A stretch of DNA of 64,000 nucleotides from Mycolicibacterium boenickei (GCF_010731295.1 NZ_AP022579.1:6076001-6140000); one strand, 5' to 3'; shown: positions 17,152 to 26,656, counted from the stretch's first letter. Program-made: numbers and translations. The notes: a model not told the origin generated them from the sequence alone.

Positions 17152-18205
17152 GTCCGGGACCTACCTTGATAGTCGGAAACAACGGGCCCAACCGATCGGG
17201 GGTACTGCCGTGCAAGACGAGTTCGTCTGCGCCCGCGTCGCGATAGCGTTCGAAAGCCTCGTGGCAGTTCCGCGCCGATCCAACCGCAGCCGCCTCCGCG
17301 GTCCATTCAACTGGCAACACCGACGCCACCTCGACCAATTGCTCGCGGGTGAGCACCGAGTCTGCCGCGCCCCTGATCCCAGCCAGCAGAGAGTGAGAGC
17401 GTAAGCGCTCCAATGGTTCCGGATCCCATCCGTTCGCCGCCGCCAGGCGCTCCCCGAACCCCGGAATCTGGTAGTAGGTGACCGCCCTGGCCCCCACCAC
17501 AGCGAGCTCCTCCGCCGCGGGCAGATCGCAGGCGACGACCACCGTGGCGTACACCCGCACGCTACCTACCGGCCGCCCTGCGGATCGCTCGGTGTCTCGG
17601 ACGACCGCTACAGCGCGCGCCACCGCCGACGGAGTCAGGAACGGGTGCAGCAACACACCGTCGAAGTGCCGACCGGCCAACTCCAGGCCTCTAGGACCGA
17701 TAGCAGCGAAAACCAGCGAAGGCACCGGTTGATCGGGTACATCGTTGAGTCGCAGCGACGGATACCGACCTGCCGGTCCGTCGTAGCGCACCTTCTCCCC
17801 GCGGCAGAGTCGCCGGAAGATGTCGGCGTGATCAACGATCGATGCGTTCGTCGAGCGCGGAAGACCGACAGCGGCCCACATGGCGTCCACGGAACGTCCG
17901 ATGCCCAGGATGAAGCGGCCGTCCGATAACGCCTGGGCCGTCATCGCCAGCGAAGCCAGCAGCGCAGGATGGCGGGACTGGAAATGAGTTATGCCTGAGG
18001 CGATTCGGACCGTTGTGGTGACTTGGCTGAGCGCACCGACGATCACACCCAGATCTTTGGTACCCCATCGCTCGCTGAGCCACAGGGTCCGCAGTCCCAG
18101 CCGTTCAGCCGCATCGGCCTGCGCCACCGCTGCCCGGGGGTCGGAAACCCGGCCCGGCAGCGTGTAAGCACCGAGCGGTACGCGACTGGATATTTCGGCG
18201 TCCAT
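17144..18205 (-). CDS. Luciferase-like (LLM class), probably F420-dependent oxidoreductase
   Basis: 353 residues with an LLM TIM barrel: LGLRTLWLSERWGTKDLG near the N-terminus, TTVRIASGITHFQSRHP, and LSDGRFILGIGRS, the usual F420/FMN-binding pattern. In mycobacteria these proteins mostly transfer hydride to or from F420 on alcohols, aldehydes or acyl-CoA derivatives. The ATG at 18205 is preceded by a weak ribosome site. The gene is divergent from a phosphotransferase at 18255, with a partial TGACA-N4-TGTCA site between them. The substrate cannot be deduced. Confidence 0.87.
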   Translation of the reverse strand: MDAEISSRVPLGAYTLPGRVSDPRAAVAQADAAERLGLRTLWLSERWGTKDLGVIVGALSQVTTTVRIASGITHFQSRHPALLASLAMTAQALSDGRFILGIGRSVDAMWAAVGLPRSTNASIVDHADIFRRLCRGEKVRYDGPAGRYPSLRLNDVPDQPVPSLVFAAIGPRGLELAGRHFDGVLLHPFLTPSAVARAVAVVRDTERSAGRPVGSVRVYATVVVACDLPAAEELAVVGARAVTYYQIPGFGERLAAANGWDPEPLERLRSHSLLAGIRGAADSVLTREQLVEVASVLPVEWTAEAAAVGSARNCHEAFERYRDAGADELVLHGSTPDRLGPLFPTIKVGPGRE

Positions 18206-18215
18206 CGCCCTATTC

Positions 18216-18229
18216 TGACACTAGTGTTC
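18216..18229. promoter_or_regulatory. Imperfect TGACA-N4-TGTCA site between divergent genes
   Basis: TGACA-CTAG-TGTTC has the same CTAG centre as the perfect site at 60532-60545, with the right half degenerate. It lies 11 bases upstream of the LLM start and 26 upstream of the GTG at 18255. It is the weakest member of the group described in the findings. Confidence 0.35.
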
Positions 18230-18254
18230 ACTTTGTGGGCGAAAGGGGTATAGC

Positions 18255-19340
18255 GTGGCCTACACATCAACGCGTGGTGACATCGGTTCCGGGATCGACG
18301 ACATCATGCGCGGTTGGCTGCCGCAATGCCTGAAGCCGGACAACGCGACGCCGATCGAGATTTCCGATTTCAGCGCGCCTGACGCCGGCTACTCCGGGAA
18401 GACAGTGTTCTTCACGGCGACCTGGACCGATCCGCAGAGCCGTCCTCGCAGCGAGGATCTGGTATTGCGGCTGCAGGCCAAGGACCATCAGCTGTTCACC
18501 ACACCCAATGCGCCTCGGCAAGCCGAGGTGATGCGCAGACTCGGGCGGCACGGAATCGCAGTGCCACACATTGTGGGGGTCGAGACAGATCCATCGATAC
18601 TGGGAGCACCGTTCTATGTGATGCGGCGGGTTCACGGCCGCACCCCGTCCGATGTCCCGAGCTGGCATAAGCGTGGGTGGACTGTCGAATTGTCAGCATC
18701 AGAACGGGAATTGCTGTGCAACAACGGCTTACGCGCACTGGTGGCGGTCCACCAGGTCAATGCTCCGGCCGACCTGGAGTTTCTTCGCGCCACTGACCCC
18801 GGTGGGTCCACCGCGCTACAGCGCTACCTGCACACCCTGCAGGGTTGGTATAACTGGTGCCGCGACGACCTGAAGGTCGGCGCAGACACCCTGGGCCGTG
18901 CGCTGCGGGTGATCCACGATCAGGCTCCCGAGACCAACGCCGAGACCATTGTCTGGGGAGACGCGCGCGTCGGGAACATGTCGTTCGCCGATGATCTCTC
19001 GGTGGCCGCCCTGTTCGACTGGGAGACAGCCAGCACCGGACCCGCCGACATCGATCTCGGCTGGTGGCTCATGTTCGAGACGTTTCTCTGCGAATCGCTG
19101 GGATTCGCCCGACCTCCGGGGGTGCCGACCGATGACGAATTCGTCAGCCGTTACCGGGAATTCGGCGGGAAGCTCACCGGCGACATCGTCTACTACCAGC
19201 TGGTGGCGGCCTTCGTACTGTCGCTGATCAACAATCGGCTTGCGCTGCTGTTGGTGCGCGACGGGCTGGATGTCGCCACCGCGCGCAGCTACCCGCAGTC
19301 CGCGGTCGACCTGGTCGAGCGGTACCTGCGGCGGCTGTAG
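18255..19340 (+). CDS. Phosphotransferase (APH/ACAD10-like kinase) family protein
   Basis: 361 residues from GTG 18255 with AAAGGGG upstream. The APH-like catalytic loop is present as WGDARVGN (D236, N241; Trp replaces His) and the metal motif as FDWE (D255). The N-lobe includes DLVLRLQ and the hinge FYVMRRVHGRT. ACAD10/11-like kinases phosphorylate 4-hydroxyacyl-CoAs. In actinobacterial catabolic clusters the substrate is usually unknown. Unlike the neighbour at 15817 it keeps the catalytic Asp. It is convergent with the FAD monooxygenase. Confidence 0.87.
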   Translation: MAYTSTRGDIGSGIDDIMRGWLPQCLKPDNATPIEISDFSAPDAGYSGKTVFFTATWTDPQSRPRSEDLVLRLQAKDHQLFTTPNAPRQAEVMRRLGRHGIAVPHIVGVETDPSILGAPFYVMRRVHGRTPSDVPSWHKRGWTVELSASERELLCNNGLRALVAVHQVNAPADLEFLRATDPGGSTALQRYLHTLQGWYNWCRDDLKVGADTLGRALRVIHDQAPETNAETIVWGDARVGNMSFADDLSVAALFDWETASTGPADIDLGWWLMFETFLCESLGFARPPGVPTDDEFVSRYREFGGKLTGDIVYYQLVAAFVLSLINNRLALLLVRDGLDVATARSYPQSAVDLVERYLRRL

Positions 19341-19348
19341 CGCTTCGC

Positions 19349-20581
19349 TCAGGCCAGCGCCAGCGTGGTCAAGATGTCAGGCGTATACGCCTCGTCCGGC
19401 GCTTCCCACGGGCCGGCGTGCACAGCATCTAGGGCGGCACCGAGTTCGGGACGGCGATGCAGCAACTTGAACATCCGCGACCGACGGGCCAACCGATCCG
19501 GCATGCCGAAACCGGTGAGCAGGTCTGTCAGGGCACTGGCGAAGCGCAGGCGGCTCATCCGCATGCGCCGCTCGTGGACATATTCAGCCAGCCCATGCGG
19601 AGTCCAGTCGGAACTGCCCAACAGCGCCTCCGATAGCACCCGCACGTCACGCATGCTGATGCTGAGCCCCTGGGCAGTAACCGGATTGCTCCAGCCGGCC
19701 GCATCGCCGATGAGCACCGCGCCGGGCACGGCGGGCTCGTCAACCCAGGCGTCATTCATCGGGAACGTCGCGCACGGACCGATCGGCGTGGAGGCGGCGA
19801 GAGCGCTCGAATTTGGGAATATTGGCGTTCGGAACGCGTTCATGAATTCGCCGACCGCAGAGATCCCCCTGAGCGGCTCGGGGTCGTCGACCCTGCGACC
19901 GACATAGAGCCGCAGTCGGTTGTCAGCGCGCGGAAGGACGATGTACTGGTTCCGGCCGTCCACAGATATGGCCGTTTCTGCGCGATCCCATACCCCTCCA
20001 TCGTCAACCAGCATGCCCGACAAGCGAACCCGGGCCTGTGTCGTGAACAGCGTCATACCTAGCGCCGATCGGGTAGCCGACATCTTGCCGTCAGCTCCGA
20101 CGATCAAGCGGCACATGGCAGTTTGGGTGCCGTCGTCCGTCTCGTAGCCGACGGAGGGGGTCGCACCGGCCTTTATTGACGTCCGGCGAACGCCGCGTAC
20201 AACCTCGGCGCCGGCCTTGGCCGCAGCGGTGGCCAGCGCCTCGCGCAGCTCTGGGTGGCCCACGCCGACGACTCCCGGCGCGCTCGGTACCGCGGTGGAA
20301 AGGTCCCGGGACCGCCGCTGGGCCTCCTCGACGCTGAAGCCCTCGTCGTACGGGACCATCTTTGTCATCACCGAGACACCGTCGGCCAGCAAGATCGTTT
20401 CGGCTACTCCAAGTTCGACGGCCTCCCGAAAACCCCAGGGCACCATGGCCTCTCCACGCACGATGTCGCGGTAGGCCTGCTCACGTTCGAGAACCGTCAC
20501 GGCGATTCCCGCGTTGGCCAGTCGAATCGCGAGCGTACATCCAGCAATCCCACCACCAACAACCACAACATCGGCGTCCAT
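19349..20581 (-). CDS. FAD-dependent monooxygenase (PHBH-like)
   Basis: 410 residues of the class A flavoprotein monooxygenase type: dinucleotide motif GGGIAG at residues 9-14, the DG motif in IVGADGKMS, and the second FAD motif GAVLIGDAAGWSNPV. Such enzymes hydroxylate or epoxidise substrates with NAD(P)H and O2, or act as geranylgeranyl-reductase-like oxidoreductases. A strong GAGAGGAG lies before the ATG. The TetR gene at 20656 is divergent 74 bases away and probably controls it. The substrate is unknown. Confidence 0.87.
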   Translation of the reverse strand: MDADVVVVGGGIAGCTLAIRLANAGIAVTVLEREQAYRDIVRGEAMVPWGFREAVELGVAETILLADGVSVMTKMVPYDEGFSVEEAQRRSRDLSTAVPSAPGVVGVGHPELREALATAAAKAGAEVVRGVRRTSIKAGATPSVGYETDDGTQTAMCRLIVGADGKMSATRSALGMTLFTTQARVRLSGMLVDDGGVWDRAETAISVDGRNQYIVLPRADNRLRLYVGRRVDDPEPLRGISAVGEFMNAFRTPIFPNSSALAASTPIGPCATFPMNDAWVDEPAVPGAVLIGDAAGWSNPVTAQGLSISMRDVRVLSEALLGSSDWTPHGLAEYVHERRMRMSRLRFASALTDLLTGFGMPDRLARRSRMFKLLHRRPELGAALDAVHAGPWEAPDEAYTPDILTTLALA

Positions 20582-20655
20582 CAGGCTCCTCTCCCACGAA
20601 TCCCATTTACTATGACATAATGAGATCTGCCGACGCCACAGGAAGGGGTACAGCC

Positions 20656-21267
20656 ATGGGACGCCGAGGCGGTACGCAGTCGTCCCCTATCTCGAAAGTC
20701 GATGTGGTGGAAGCCGCCATGCGCGTGGTCTCGCAATCCTCTTTGGAGAAGTTGACGGTTCGCGAAGTAGCCGCCGAATGCGGAGTGACCCCTCCGGCGA
20801 TCCACTACCACCTCCGCGGTGGTGACGACCTTGCCGATCGCGTTGTCGAGGCCGTCGCGGCGCGAATCGAGGTGCACCTGGATCCGGACGCTTCCTGGAT
20901 CGACCAATACGTCGAACTGGTCCTCGCCATGGATCGAGCATTCCTCGCCTATCCGGGTACCGGCTTGCACGCGCTGACATCGACCGGCCCGTCAGCGGCG
21001 GCCACCCGGCTCACCGATACCGCGCTGGACATCCTGCGCAATGCAGGATTCACCGAAGAGGTTGCCGTACAGACATTCACCGCCACATACCTGATGTTCG
21101 TCGGCTGGCTGGCCACCCGAAGCCGAGCTGAAGGCAACACCATCCATCCCGCGTTGGCCGCTGCCGGCGCCGAAGACCTGGGCCGCGATGGCGGTCAACC
21201 AATCGAAGGTGCGATACGCCGCATCTTGACAACCGCCAAAGGAGATCCGCAGTGTCCGACAAACTGA
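20656..21267 (+). CDS. TetR-family transcriptional regulator
   Basis: 203 residues from ATG 20656, which has AGGAAGGGG at the right distance. Longer in-frame starts overlap the divergent monooxygenase. The HTH is near residues 30-58 (TVREVAAECGVTPPAIHYHL). The C-terminal ligand domain is short and helical. It is probably the regulator of the divergent FAD monooxygenase. The intergenic region shows no perfect palindrome, only CATT-N11-AATG around 20605. Its end overlaps the next gene by 16 bases. Confidence 0.87.
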   Translation: MGRRGGTQSSPISKVDVVEAAMRVVSQSSLEKLTVREVAAECGVTPPAIHYHLRGGDDLADRVVEAVAARIEVHLDPDASWIDQYVELVLAMDRAFLAYPGTGLHALTSTGPSAAATRLTDTALDILRNAGFTEEVAVQTFTATYLMFVGWLATRSRAEGNTIHPALAAAGAEDLGRDGGQPIEGAIRRILTTAKGDPQCPTN

Positions 21268-21611
21268 CGGCGAACGACGACGCATCCTGGGTGAAGCGCT
21301 ACTACGCAGACTGGGATTCCGGCGACGCCAGGGCGATCAGCGCCTGGTTCGACGACGAAGTCGTTCTGGAAGACGTCCCGACCGGCCATACCGCCAGGGG
21401 CGCAGGCGAAGCCCGGAGCTTCGTCGAAGGTGCCCTGAAGCTTGTGCCGGGCGCCCGCTACGAGGTTCTTACGGCATTGGTCAGCGGCGATCAGTTCGCC
21501 GTTGAGTGGGTCATGCAACCGGCAGGCCTGCACGGCGCATCGGTGGGAACCGTGCGCAACGGCAAAGTACTGACCAACCGCGACTTCTGGGATGCCTCAC
21601 CCAAGAAGTGA
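21252..21611 (+). CDS. SnoaL/NTF2-like small protein
   Basis: 119 residues from GTG 21252, with AAAGGAG upstream inside the tetR 3' end. The pattern WVKRYYADWDSGDARAISAW, followed by FDDEVVLEDVP and a C-terminal NGKVLTNRDFWD, is typical of the NTF2-like cone fold (SnoaL-like cyclases, isomerases, hydrolases or ligand-binding proteins). It is probably co-transcribed with the TetR gene. The catalytic function is not recognisable. Confidence 0.8.
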   Translation: MSDKLTANDDASWVKRYYADWDSGDARAISAWFDDEVVLEDVPTGHTARGAGEARSFVEGALKLVPGARYEVLTALVSGDQFAVEWVMQPAGLHGASVGTVRNGKVLTNRDFWDASPKK

Positions 21612-21731
21612 TCGCGGCGGATTTCGGTGGGCGCCGATCTCCCAGATTGTCGCCGAATTGTGTTGCCGCAGCGATGAGCTGGGCATTGGCAGCGAACAGC
21701 AGATTGCCTATCAGTTTGACAGCCAGTGCGC
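21612..21731. other. Short intergenic stretch between convergent genes
   Basis: This 120-base gap between the NTF2-like gene and the leftward CoA ligase holds no gene or clear hairpin that I can support. Confidence 0.5.
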
Positions 21732-23276
21732 TCAGTTCGGCACCCGCCGCTGAAACTCATTGTCGTGCACAGTGATCAGCTCTCGCAGCGCGGCCCGATC
21801 GGGCTTCAGCATCACCGTCAGCGGTAATTCGTCGACGATCAGCAGTTCGTCGGGTGCCTTGTAGTCGGCCAGTTCGGCTGCCACATGAGTGCGCAGCTCG
21901 GCCAGCGTCGGTGGATCGGTAGGGTCACGCGCCACCACGAAGGCGACGCCGATCTCCCCGATCACCGGTGCGGGACGGCCGATGACTGCGGCCTGTTTGA
22001 CCCCGGGGTGGTCACCTAGGGTCCGTTCCACTTCACCAGGGTGCACGTTGTAGCCGCCCCGGATGTACATGTCGCCCCGGCGTCCCACCAGGATGAGGTT
22101 GCCGTCGTCGCCGAGAACCCCGATGTCGCCGGTACGTAGCCAGCCGTCCCGCAGTACCTCTGCGGTGAGTTCCGGGTTTCGCCAGTAGCCGCGCATCACG
22201 CACGGACCACTGACCTCGACGACACCGTCGGGTCCGATACGTACCTCGGTCCCCGCCGCGGGCCGTCCGACGCTGCGGAACTGTACCTCGGGCATGTCAT
22301 CGGGTGCGGTGCCGCTGATGGTCGGGCATTCCGTCATCGCGTACCGCACCACCAGCGGCACACCGATCCGCTCGGTGACCCGGCGCACCAGCTCGGGCGG
22401 TGCCGGCGCGGTCGCCACCACACCGATCCGTAAGTGCGGCAACGTCCGTGGGCTCACGCCCTCAACGTCGAGCAGCTTGGTCCACTGGGTCGGTACGGCA
22501 CCGGCCACGGTGATCCGCTCGTCGCGCAGCACGTCGAACATGCCCCGAGCCGACCACGGCGTCGGCGGGATCACTAGCGTGGTGCCCCAGATCAACTGAT
22601 CCCACAGCTTGAACATGTAGCCGGCGTGCGCGAACGGCGTCGAGGTGAGCCGCCGATCGTAGGGAGCACTCATCACTCCGGCCGCCGCGGCACCGGCCGC
22701 CAACCGGTCAGCATCGAACACCGCTCCTTTGGGTGTTCCGGTGGTTCCGCTGGTGAAGATCAGCGCCACAGGGTCGCGCCGGGTCAGTTCGGCAGGTGGC
22801 GCCACCCCGCCGGGATCGGTCGACAGAGCATCACGCCGCAGCAGACGGCGCCCGGCAGCCGGCAGCTCGCCCAGTTGTTCATCGGCCACGATCAATGCGG
22901 GATCAGCCTGTTGGACGATGGATTCGAGTTCGCGCCGGCCCAGCCGCGGGTTGAGTCCGGTGGTGATGGCTCCGATCAACGCTGCTGCGGCGTAGCACGT
23001 CGCATAGTCAATGCCCGACGGCAGCCAAAGCGTGACCACGTCGCCCTTGCCGACCCCTAGTTCGGCGAATTGCGCAGCAACGCTGCGGGCTCGGCCTATC
23101 CACTCGGCGAACGTGACCCGCCCGCCCGGCTCGACGTAGGCCTCCCGGTCGCCGTGGGCCAGAGCCGCCGCCTCCAACAGCTCCCGCGTACTCGCGAAAC
23201 TACGGTTCATGACGGAACTCGATGAGTACTTGTCACAAACCGTAGTGTCGGCGGGCTGATTGGGCTGGTCGGGCAT
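21732..23276 (-). CDS. Acyl-CoA synthetase / AMP-dependent ligase
   Basis: 514 residues of the ANL superfamily: P-loop-like TSGTTGTPKG (A3), YAMTECPTISG (A5), GWLRTGDIGVLGDDGN (A7), GRRGDMYIRGGYNVHP (A8), and a C-terminal Lys in LTVMLKPDRAAL in place of the common TGK. It would activate a carboxylic acid to its CoA ester. The ATG at 23276 directly follows the thiolase stop (TAGATG), so translation is probably coupled. A second ATG at 23210 would shorten it by 22 residues, but has no better ribosome site. It is the last gene of the operon that begins at 26641. Confidence 0.9.
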   Translation of the reverse strand: MPDQPNQPADTTVCDKYSSSSVMNRSFASTRELLEAAALAHGDREAYVEPGGRVTFAEWIGRARSVAAQFAELGVGKGDVVTLWLPSGIDYATCYAAAALIGAITTGLNPRLGRRELESIVQQADPALIVADEQLGELPAAGRRLLRRDALSTDPGGVAPPAELTRRDPVALIFTSGTTGTPKGAVFDADRLAAGAAAAGVMSAPYDRRLTSTPFAHAGYMFKLWDQLIWGTTLVIPPTPWSARGMFDVLRDERITVAGAVPTQWTKLLDVEGVSPRTLPHLRIGVVATAPAPPELVRRVTERIGVPLVVRYAMTECPTISGTAPDDMPEVQFRSVGRPAAGTEVRIGPDGVVEVSGPCVMRGYWRNPELTAEVLRDGWLRTGDIGVLGDDGNLILVGRRGDMYIRGGYNVHPGEVERTLGDHPGVKQAAVIGRPAPVIGEIGVAFVVARDPTDPPTLAELRTHVAAELADYKAPDELLIVDELPLTVMLKPDRAALRELITVHDNEFQRRVPN

Positions 23277-24428
23277 CTACGGCTGTTCAGCGCCGAGGAT
23301 CACGGTGCCGCTGGAACAGAACCATCCGCCGGTACCACTGACACAGGCGATCTTGGCGTCAGGAACCTGCCGCGGCCCGCATTCCCCGCGTAATTGGCGT
23401 GCCGCCTCGACTAACAGGAACAGACCGCGCTGCCCGGGGTGGCACGCCGACAGCCCGCCGCCGTCGGTGTTGGTGGGCAGTGCGCCGCCCAGCCGCAAGG
23501 CCCCCGACTCGACGAACGCCCCGCCCTCGCCCTTCGGGCAGAACCCGAGGTCTTCCAGCGTGAGCAGCAGCATGTAGGTGAATGCGTCGTAGAGTTCGGC
23601 CACGTCGACATCTGCCGGGGATACCCCGGCGCGCGCGAAGGCCAGCGGGCCGCTGACGGCAGCCGGGCCAACGGTGAGGTCGTCCCACTGAGAGGTGAGC
23701 ATGTGGGAGGTGGTCTCGCCCGTTCCGAGCATCCAGACCGGTTTGCTCTTGAGATCTTTCGCACGTTCGGCACTGACCAGAACGACAGCCGCCCCGCCGT
23801 CACTGCGGATGCAGCAGTGCAGCTTGGTGAACGGGTCGGCGATCATCTGCCCGGCCAGTACGTCGTCGACGGTGATCGGATCTCGGTAGTAGGCCTCGGG
23901 ATTGTCGGCGGCGTTGAATCGTGCAGATACCGCAACCTCAGCCAGCTGCTCGATGGTGGTGCCGTAGGTGTGCATGTGCCGACGCGCCGCCATTGCGTAC
24001 TTGGAGATCAGAGTGTGCCCGTAGGGTGCCTCCCACTGCAGCGGCCCGCGGGCACCCCAGTTGATGCTGGCTCCCCGCAGGCCTTTTCGAAGATCAGCCC
24101 GCGCGGTCGACCCGTAGGTGAGCAGCACCACGTCGGCGTGCCCGGCGGCGATGGCATCGGCGGCATGTGCTGCCATCACCTCCCATGACGCGCCCCCGAC
24201 GGCGGTCGAGTCAATCCATCTGGGCCGCAGACCGAGGTACTCACCGACGTCGACCGGAGGTAGGGTGCCCTGCCCGGTGGAGGCCAGTCCGTCGACATCG
24301 GCGGGTGTCAGCCCGGCATCCGCCAGTGCCCGCCGACTAGCCTGCGCGATCAGCTCATAGGGACTCTTGTCGTCGACTCGGCCGACGTCGGACAGCGCAA
24401 CCCCGGCAATCGCAACACCGCGATTCAC
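23277..24428 (-). CDS. Thiolase-fold protein (lipid-transfer/SCPx type) lacking the nucleophilic Cys
   Basis: 383 residues of the thiolase superfamily branch called lipid-transfer proteins. The position of the acylated Cys reads STAVGGASWEVM, with no Cys. The C-terminal half keeps the SCPx-like ELYDAFTYMLLLTLED and GALPTNTDGGGLS. Cys-less members such as Ltp2 act as retro-aldolases in sterol side-chain loss, usually with a DUF35 partner. No such partner lies beside this gene. GTG start in a GTGA overlap with the preceding acyl-CoA dehydrogenase gene. An aldolase role is inference. Confidence 0.85.
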   Translation of the reverse strand: MNRGVAIAGVALSDVGRVDDKSPYELIAQASRRALADAGLTPADVDGLASTGQGTLPPVDVGEYLGLRPRWIDSTAVGGASWEVMAAHAADAIAAGHADVVLLTYGSTARADLRKGLRGASINWGARGPLQWEAPYGHTLISKYAMAARRHMHTYGTTIEQLAEVAVSARFNAADNPEAYYRDPITVDDVLAGQMIADPFTKLHCCIRSDGGAAVVLVSAERAKDLKSKPVWMLGTGETTSHMLTSQWDDLTVGPAAVSGPLAFARAGVSPADVDVAELYDAFTYMLLLTLEDLGFCPKGEGGAFVESGALRLGGALPTNTDGGGLSACHPGQRGLFLLVEAARQLRGECGPRQVPDAKIACVSGTGGWFCSSGTVILGAEQP

Positions 24429-25447
24429 TGCGCGCGGTCCTGCGCCAGCAATTCGGCCAGCACCTCGGTGGGCTCAGCGAAGAGATGTCGGAACACATGC
24501 GCGCGTTTGAGATATAGGTGCATATCGTTTTCGAAGGTGTAGCCCATGCCGCCGAATACCTGGATCCCGGCGGCGGCGTTGTCCACCGCAGCCGAGCCTG
24601 CGACAGTCACCGCCGAGAGTACCTGCCACAGCGCGTCGGCACGCCCGTCAGCTAGTGCGATCGCGGCGAAGAACGCCTGTGCCTGTGCGGCTTCGGCAGC
24701 AATCTCCATATCGACGCAGGCGTGTTTGATGGCCTGATGCACACCGATCGGCTTACCGAACTGCTCTCGTGTCTTGGCATGTTCGGTCGCTGAGGCGCCT
24801 GCCGCGGCCGCCAGACCGGACAGGAACGCCGCCGACAGCACCATGGCCCGACCCCAGATCCATTCGTCGTCGGTGGGCAGCCAGTGCCGAGGTTCGGCGG
24901 ATTCGACGGTGGCGGTGGCGATTCGGGTACCGGGGTCAGCGGCATCCACCGGCGTCAGTTCGCCGAGCGACTCGATGTCGATGACCGCAGCCCCGCTGCG
25001 GGCCACCACGAGTGCATAAGAGGCCCCAGTGGGTTCGAAGACGTCGAAGGTGCCTTTGATGGGCCGGACTTCACCGTCGCCTCGCAGCACCGCGAGCGCC
25101 ACCAATGCACGTCCGGAACCGATGTGCTCGGCAAGCGCAGTGTCCCCGCTGCGCGCGGCCACCCGGGCGGCCAGGGTGCAGGCCAGGAACGGGCCGGGTG
25201 CGAGTCGCTTACCGAGTTCGATGAACAGCAACACCTCGTCGTCGAACGGCCGACCGGACCCACCGAACTCCTCGTCGAGCCCGAGTGTGAGCAAGCCCAT
25301 CTCCGCACCCTCGCGCCAGAGCTGTTCGGGCACTGACATTTCCGCATTCCGGTCGGCGCGGATGCGTTCGACCGGCATCCGTTCGGCGAGGAACTCCCCT
25401 GCCGCCGAAACGATTTCGAGCTGTTCAGCTCCTGGTAACAGGTTCAC
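24425..25447 (-). CDS. Acyl-CoA dehydrogenase, likely non-catalytic partner of a heteromer
   Basis: 340 residues from GTG 25447, chosen because CAGGAG lies six bases upstream. A GTG seven codons earlier directly abuts the previous stop. The ACAD fold is recognisable (EFGGSGRPFDDEVLL, EHAKTREQFGKPIGVHQAIK, GGMGYTFENDMHLYLKRAH). The C-terminal EGT(S/N)EIQR motif that supplies the catalytic Glu is absent, and the protein ends FRHLFAEPTEVLAELL. This matches the smaller partner in alpha2beta2 enzymes of the ChsE1-ChsE2 (FadE28-FadE29) type. The gene at 25469 would supply the other subunit. Confidence 0.88.
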   Translation of the reverse strand: MNLLPGAEQLEIVSAAGEFLAERMPVERIRADRNAEMSVPEQLWREGAEMGLLTLGLDEEFGGSGRPFDDEVLLFIELGKRLAPGPFLACTLAARVAARSGDTALAEHIGSGRALVALAVLRGDGEVRPIKGTFDVFEPTGASYALVVARSGAAVIDIESLGELTPVDAADPGTRIATATVESAEPRHWLPTDDEWIWGRAMVLSAAFLSGLAAAAGASATEHAKTREQFGKPIGVHQAIKHACVDMEIAAEAAQAQAFFAAIALADGRADALWQVLSAVTVAGSAAVDNAAAGIQVFGGMGYTFENDMHLYLKRAHVFRHLFAEPTEVLAELLAQDRAQ

Positions 25448-25468
25448 GGCCGTCTCCTGACTGATCAC

Positions 25469-26641
25469 TCATCGGGGCAGCCCCAACACCCGCTCGCCGA
25501 CGATATTGCGCTGAATCTCCGAGGTGCCGCCGCCGATCGCCTGGGAGAAGCTGTAGTAGTAGTAGCCCACCCACCCGTCGATGTCCCATCGTGACGAATG
25601 ACGATTCGACGCGGGACCAACAATGTCCATCGCCAATTTGCCTATTTCCTTGGCCAACTCTGCATACATCAACTTGACGATCGACCCACGCGGGCCTGGG
25701 GTTTCGGTCTTCATCGCCTCACAGATATTGGTGTACGTAAGCGCGCGCAGCGCTGCGACCGATGCCCGTGCGTGAGCCAGTCGGCGGGCGATCTCGTCGT
25801 CGGCAATTGCCGGCCGGCGACCATCGGGGCCGACATGGTCGCGCGCATAGTCGATGAGGTCTTCGATGATCTTGGCCAGTCGAACCTGGTTCGCGGTGAA
25901 GGCGGTCCCCCGCTCGAACGACAGCGTGGCCATCGCAACCGACCACCCCGCACCGACATCGCCCACCACATTGGACAGCGGGATACGGACATCGTCGTAG
26001 AACACCTCGCAGAATTCGGCGCCGCCCTCGATGGTCTCGATCGGGCGGACATCGATACCCGGTGTGCTCATATCGCAGATCACCCAGGTGATGCCGCTGT
26101 GCTTGCCGCCGGTGTTGTCGGTGCGGACCAAGAGTTCCTGGTAGTCGGCGACAGTGGCGAAGCTGGTCCACAACTTCTGTCCGGAGACGACCAAGTGATC
26201 GCCGTCGACTACCGCTTTGGTGCGCAGCGCCGCCAGGTCCGATCCGGCGTCCGGCTCGGAGAATCCTTGACACCAGATCACCTCGCCACGAAGGATTTTC
26301 GGCAGATGAAGGGACTTCTGCGCATCAGTGGCCCTGGTGATCAGTGTCGGCCCGGCGTGCGACAGGCCGACGAAGCACGCGTCGATACCGGGGAATCCCC
26401 GTGCGGCGTACTCCTCGTACCAGATCAGCTGTTGCAGCAGGGTCAGGCCCTTGCCGCCATACTCCTGCGGCCACGCGATGCCGGCCCAGCCGCCCGCCCA
26501 TTGGGTGCGCTGCCAGGCCAGGTCGTACTCACGGATGCCCGCATCGTCACGGGGGCGGGGTTCGCTCGGCTTGTTCTCGTCGAGCCAGGTGCGGACCTGA
26601 TCGCGGAACTCGATCTGGTCAGGAGTGAAGTCCAGGTCCAT
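25469..26641 (-). CDS. Acyl-CoA dehydrogenase, large partner
   Basis: 390 residues from ATG 26641 (MDLDFTPDQIEFRDQVRTW, a typical ACAD beginning). A GTG 15 codons upstream is less likely because an operator lies there. FAD and substrate motifs include WCQGFSEPDAGSDLAALRT and LWTSFATVADYQELLVRT, and the C-terminus has GGTSEIQRNIVGERVLGLPR. It is followed at once by the smaller ACAD gene, suggesting a heterotetramer. In known cases such pairs oxidise short or branched side chains on polycyclic CoA thioesters. A TGACA-N4-CGTCA site lies just upstream of the start. Confidence 0.9.
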   Translation of the reverse strand: MDLDFTPDQIEFRDQVRTWLDENKPSEPRPRDDAGIREYDLAWQRTQWAGGWAGIAWPQEYGGKGLTLLQQLIWYEEYAARGFPGIDACFVGLSHAGPTLITRATDAQKSLHLPKILRGEVIWCQGFSEPDAGSDLAALRTKAVVDGDHLVVSGQKLWTSFATVADYQELLVRTDNTGGKHSGITWVICDMSTPGIDVRPIETIEGGAEFCEVFYDDVRIPLSNVVGDVGAGWSVAMATLSFERGTAFTANQVRLAKIIEDLIDYARDHVGPDGRRPAIADDEIARRLAHARASVAALRALTYTNICEAMKTETPGPRGSIVKLMYAELAKEIGKLAMDIVGPASNRHSSRWDIDGWVGYYYYSFSQAIGGGTSEIQRNIVGERVLGLPR

Positions 26642-26656
26642 ACTAACGAGTGTAGG

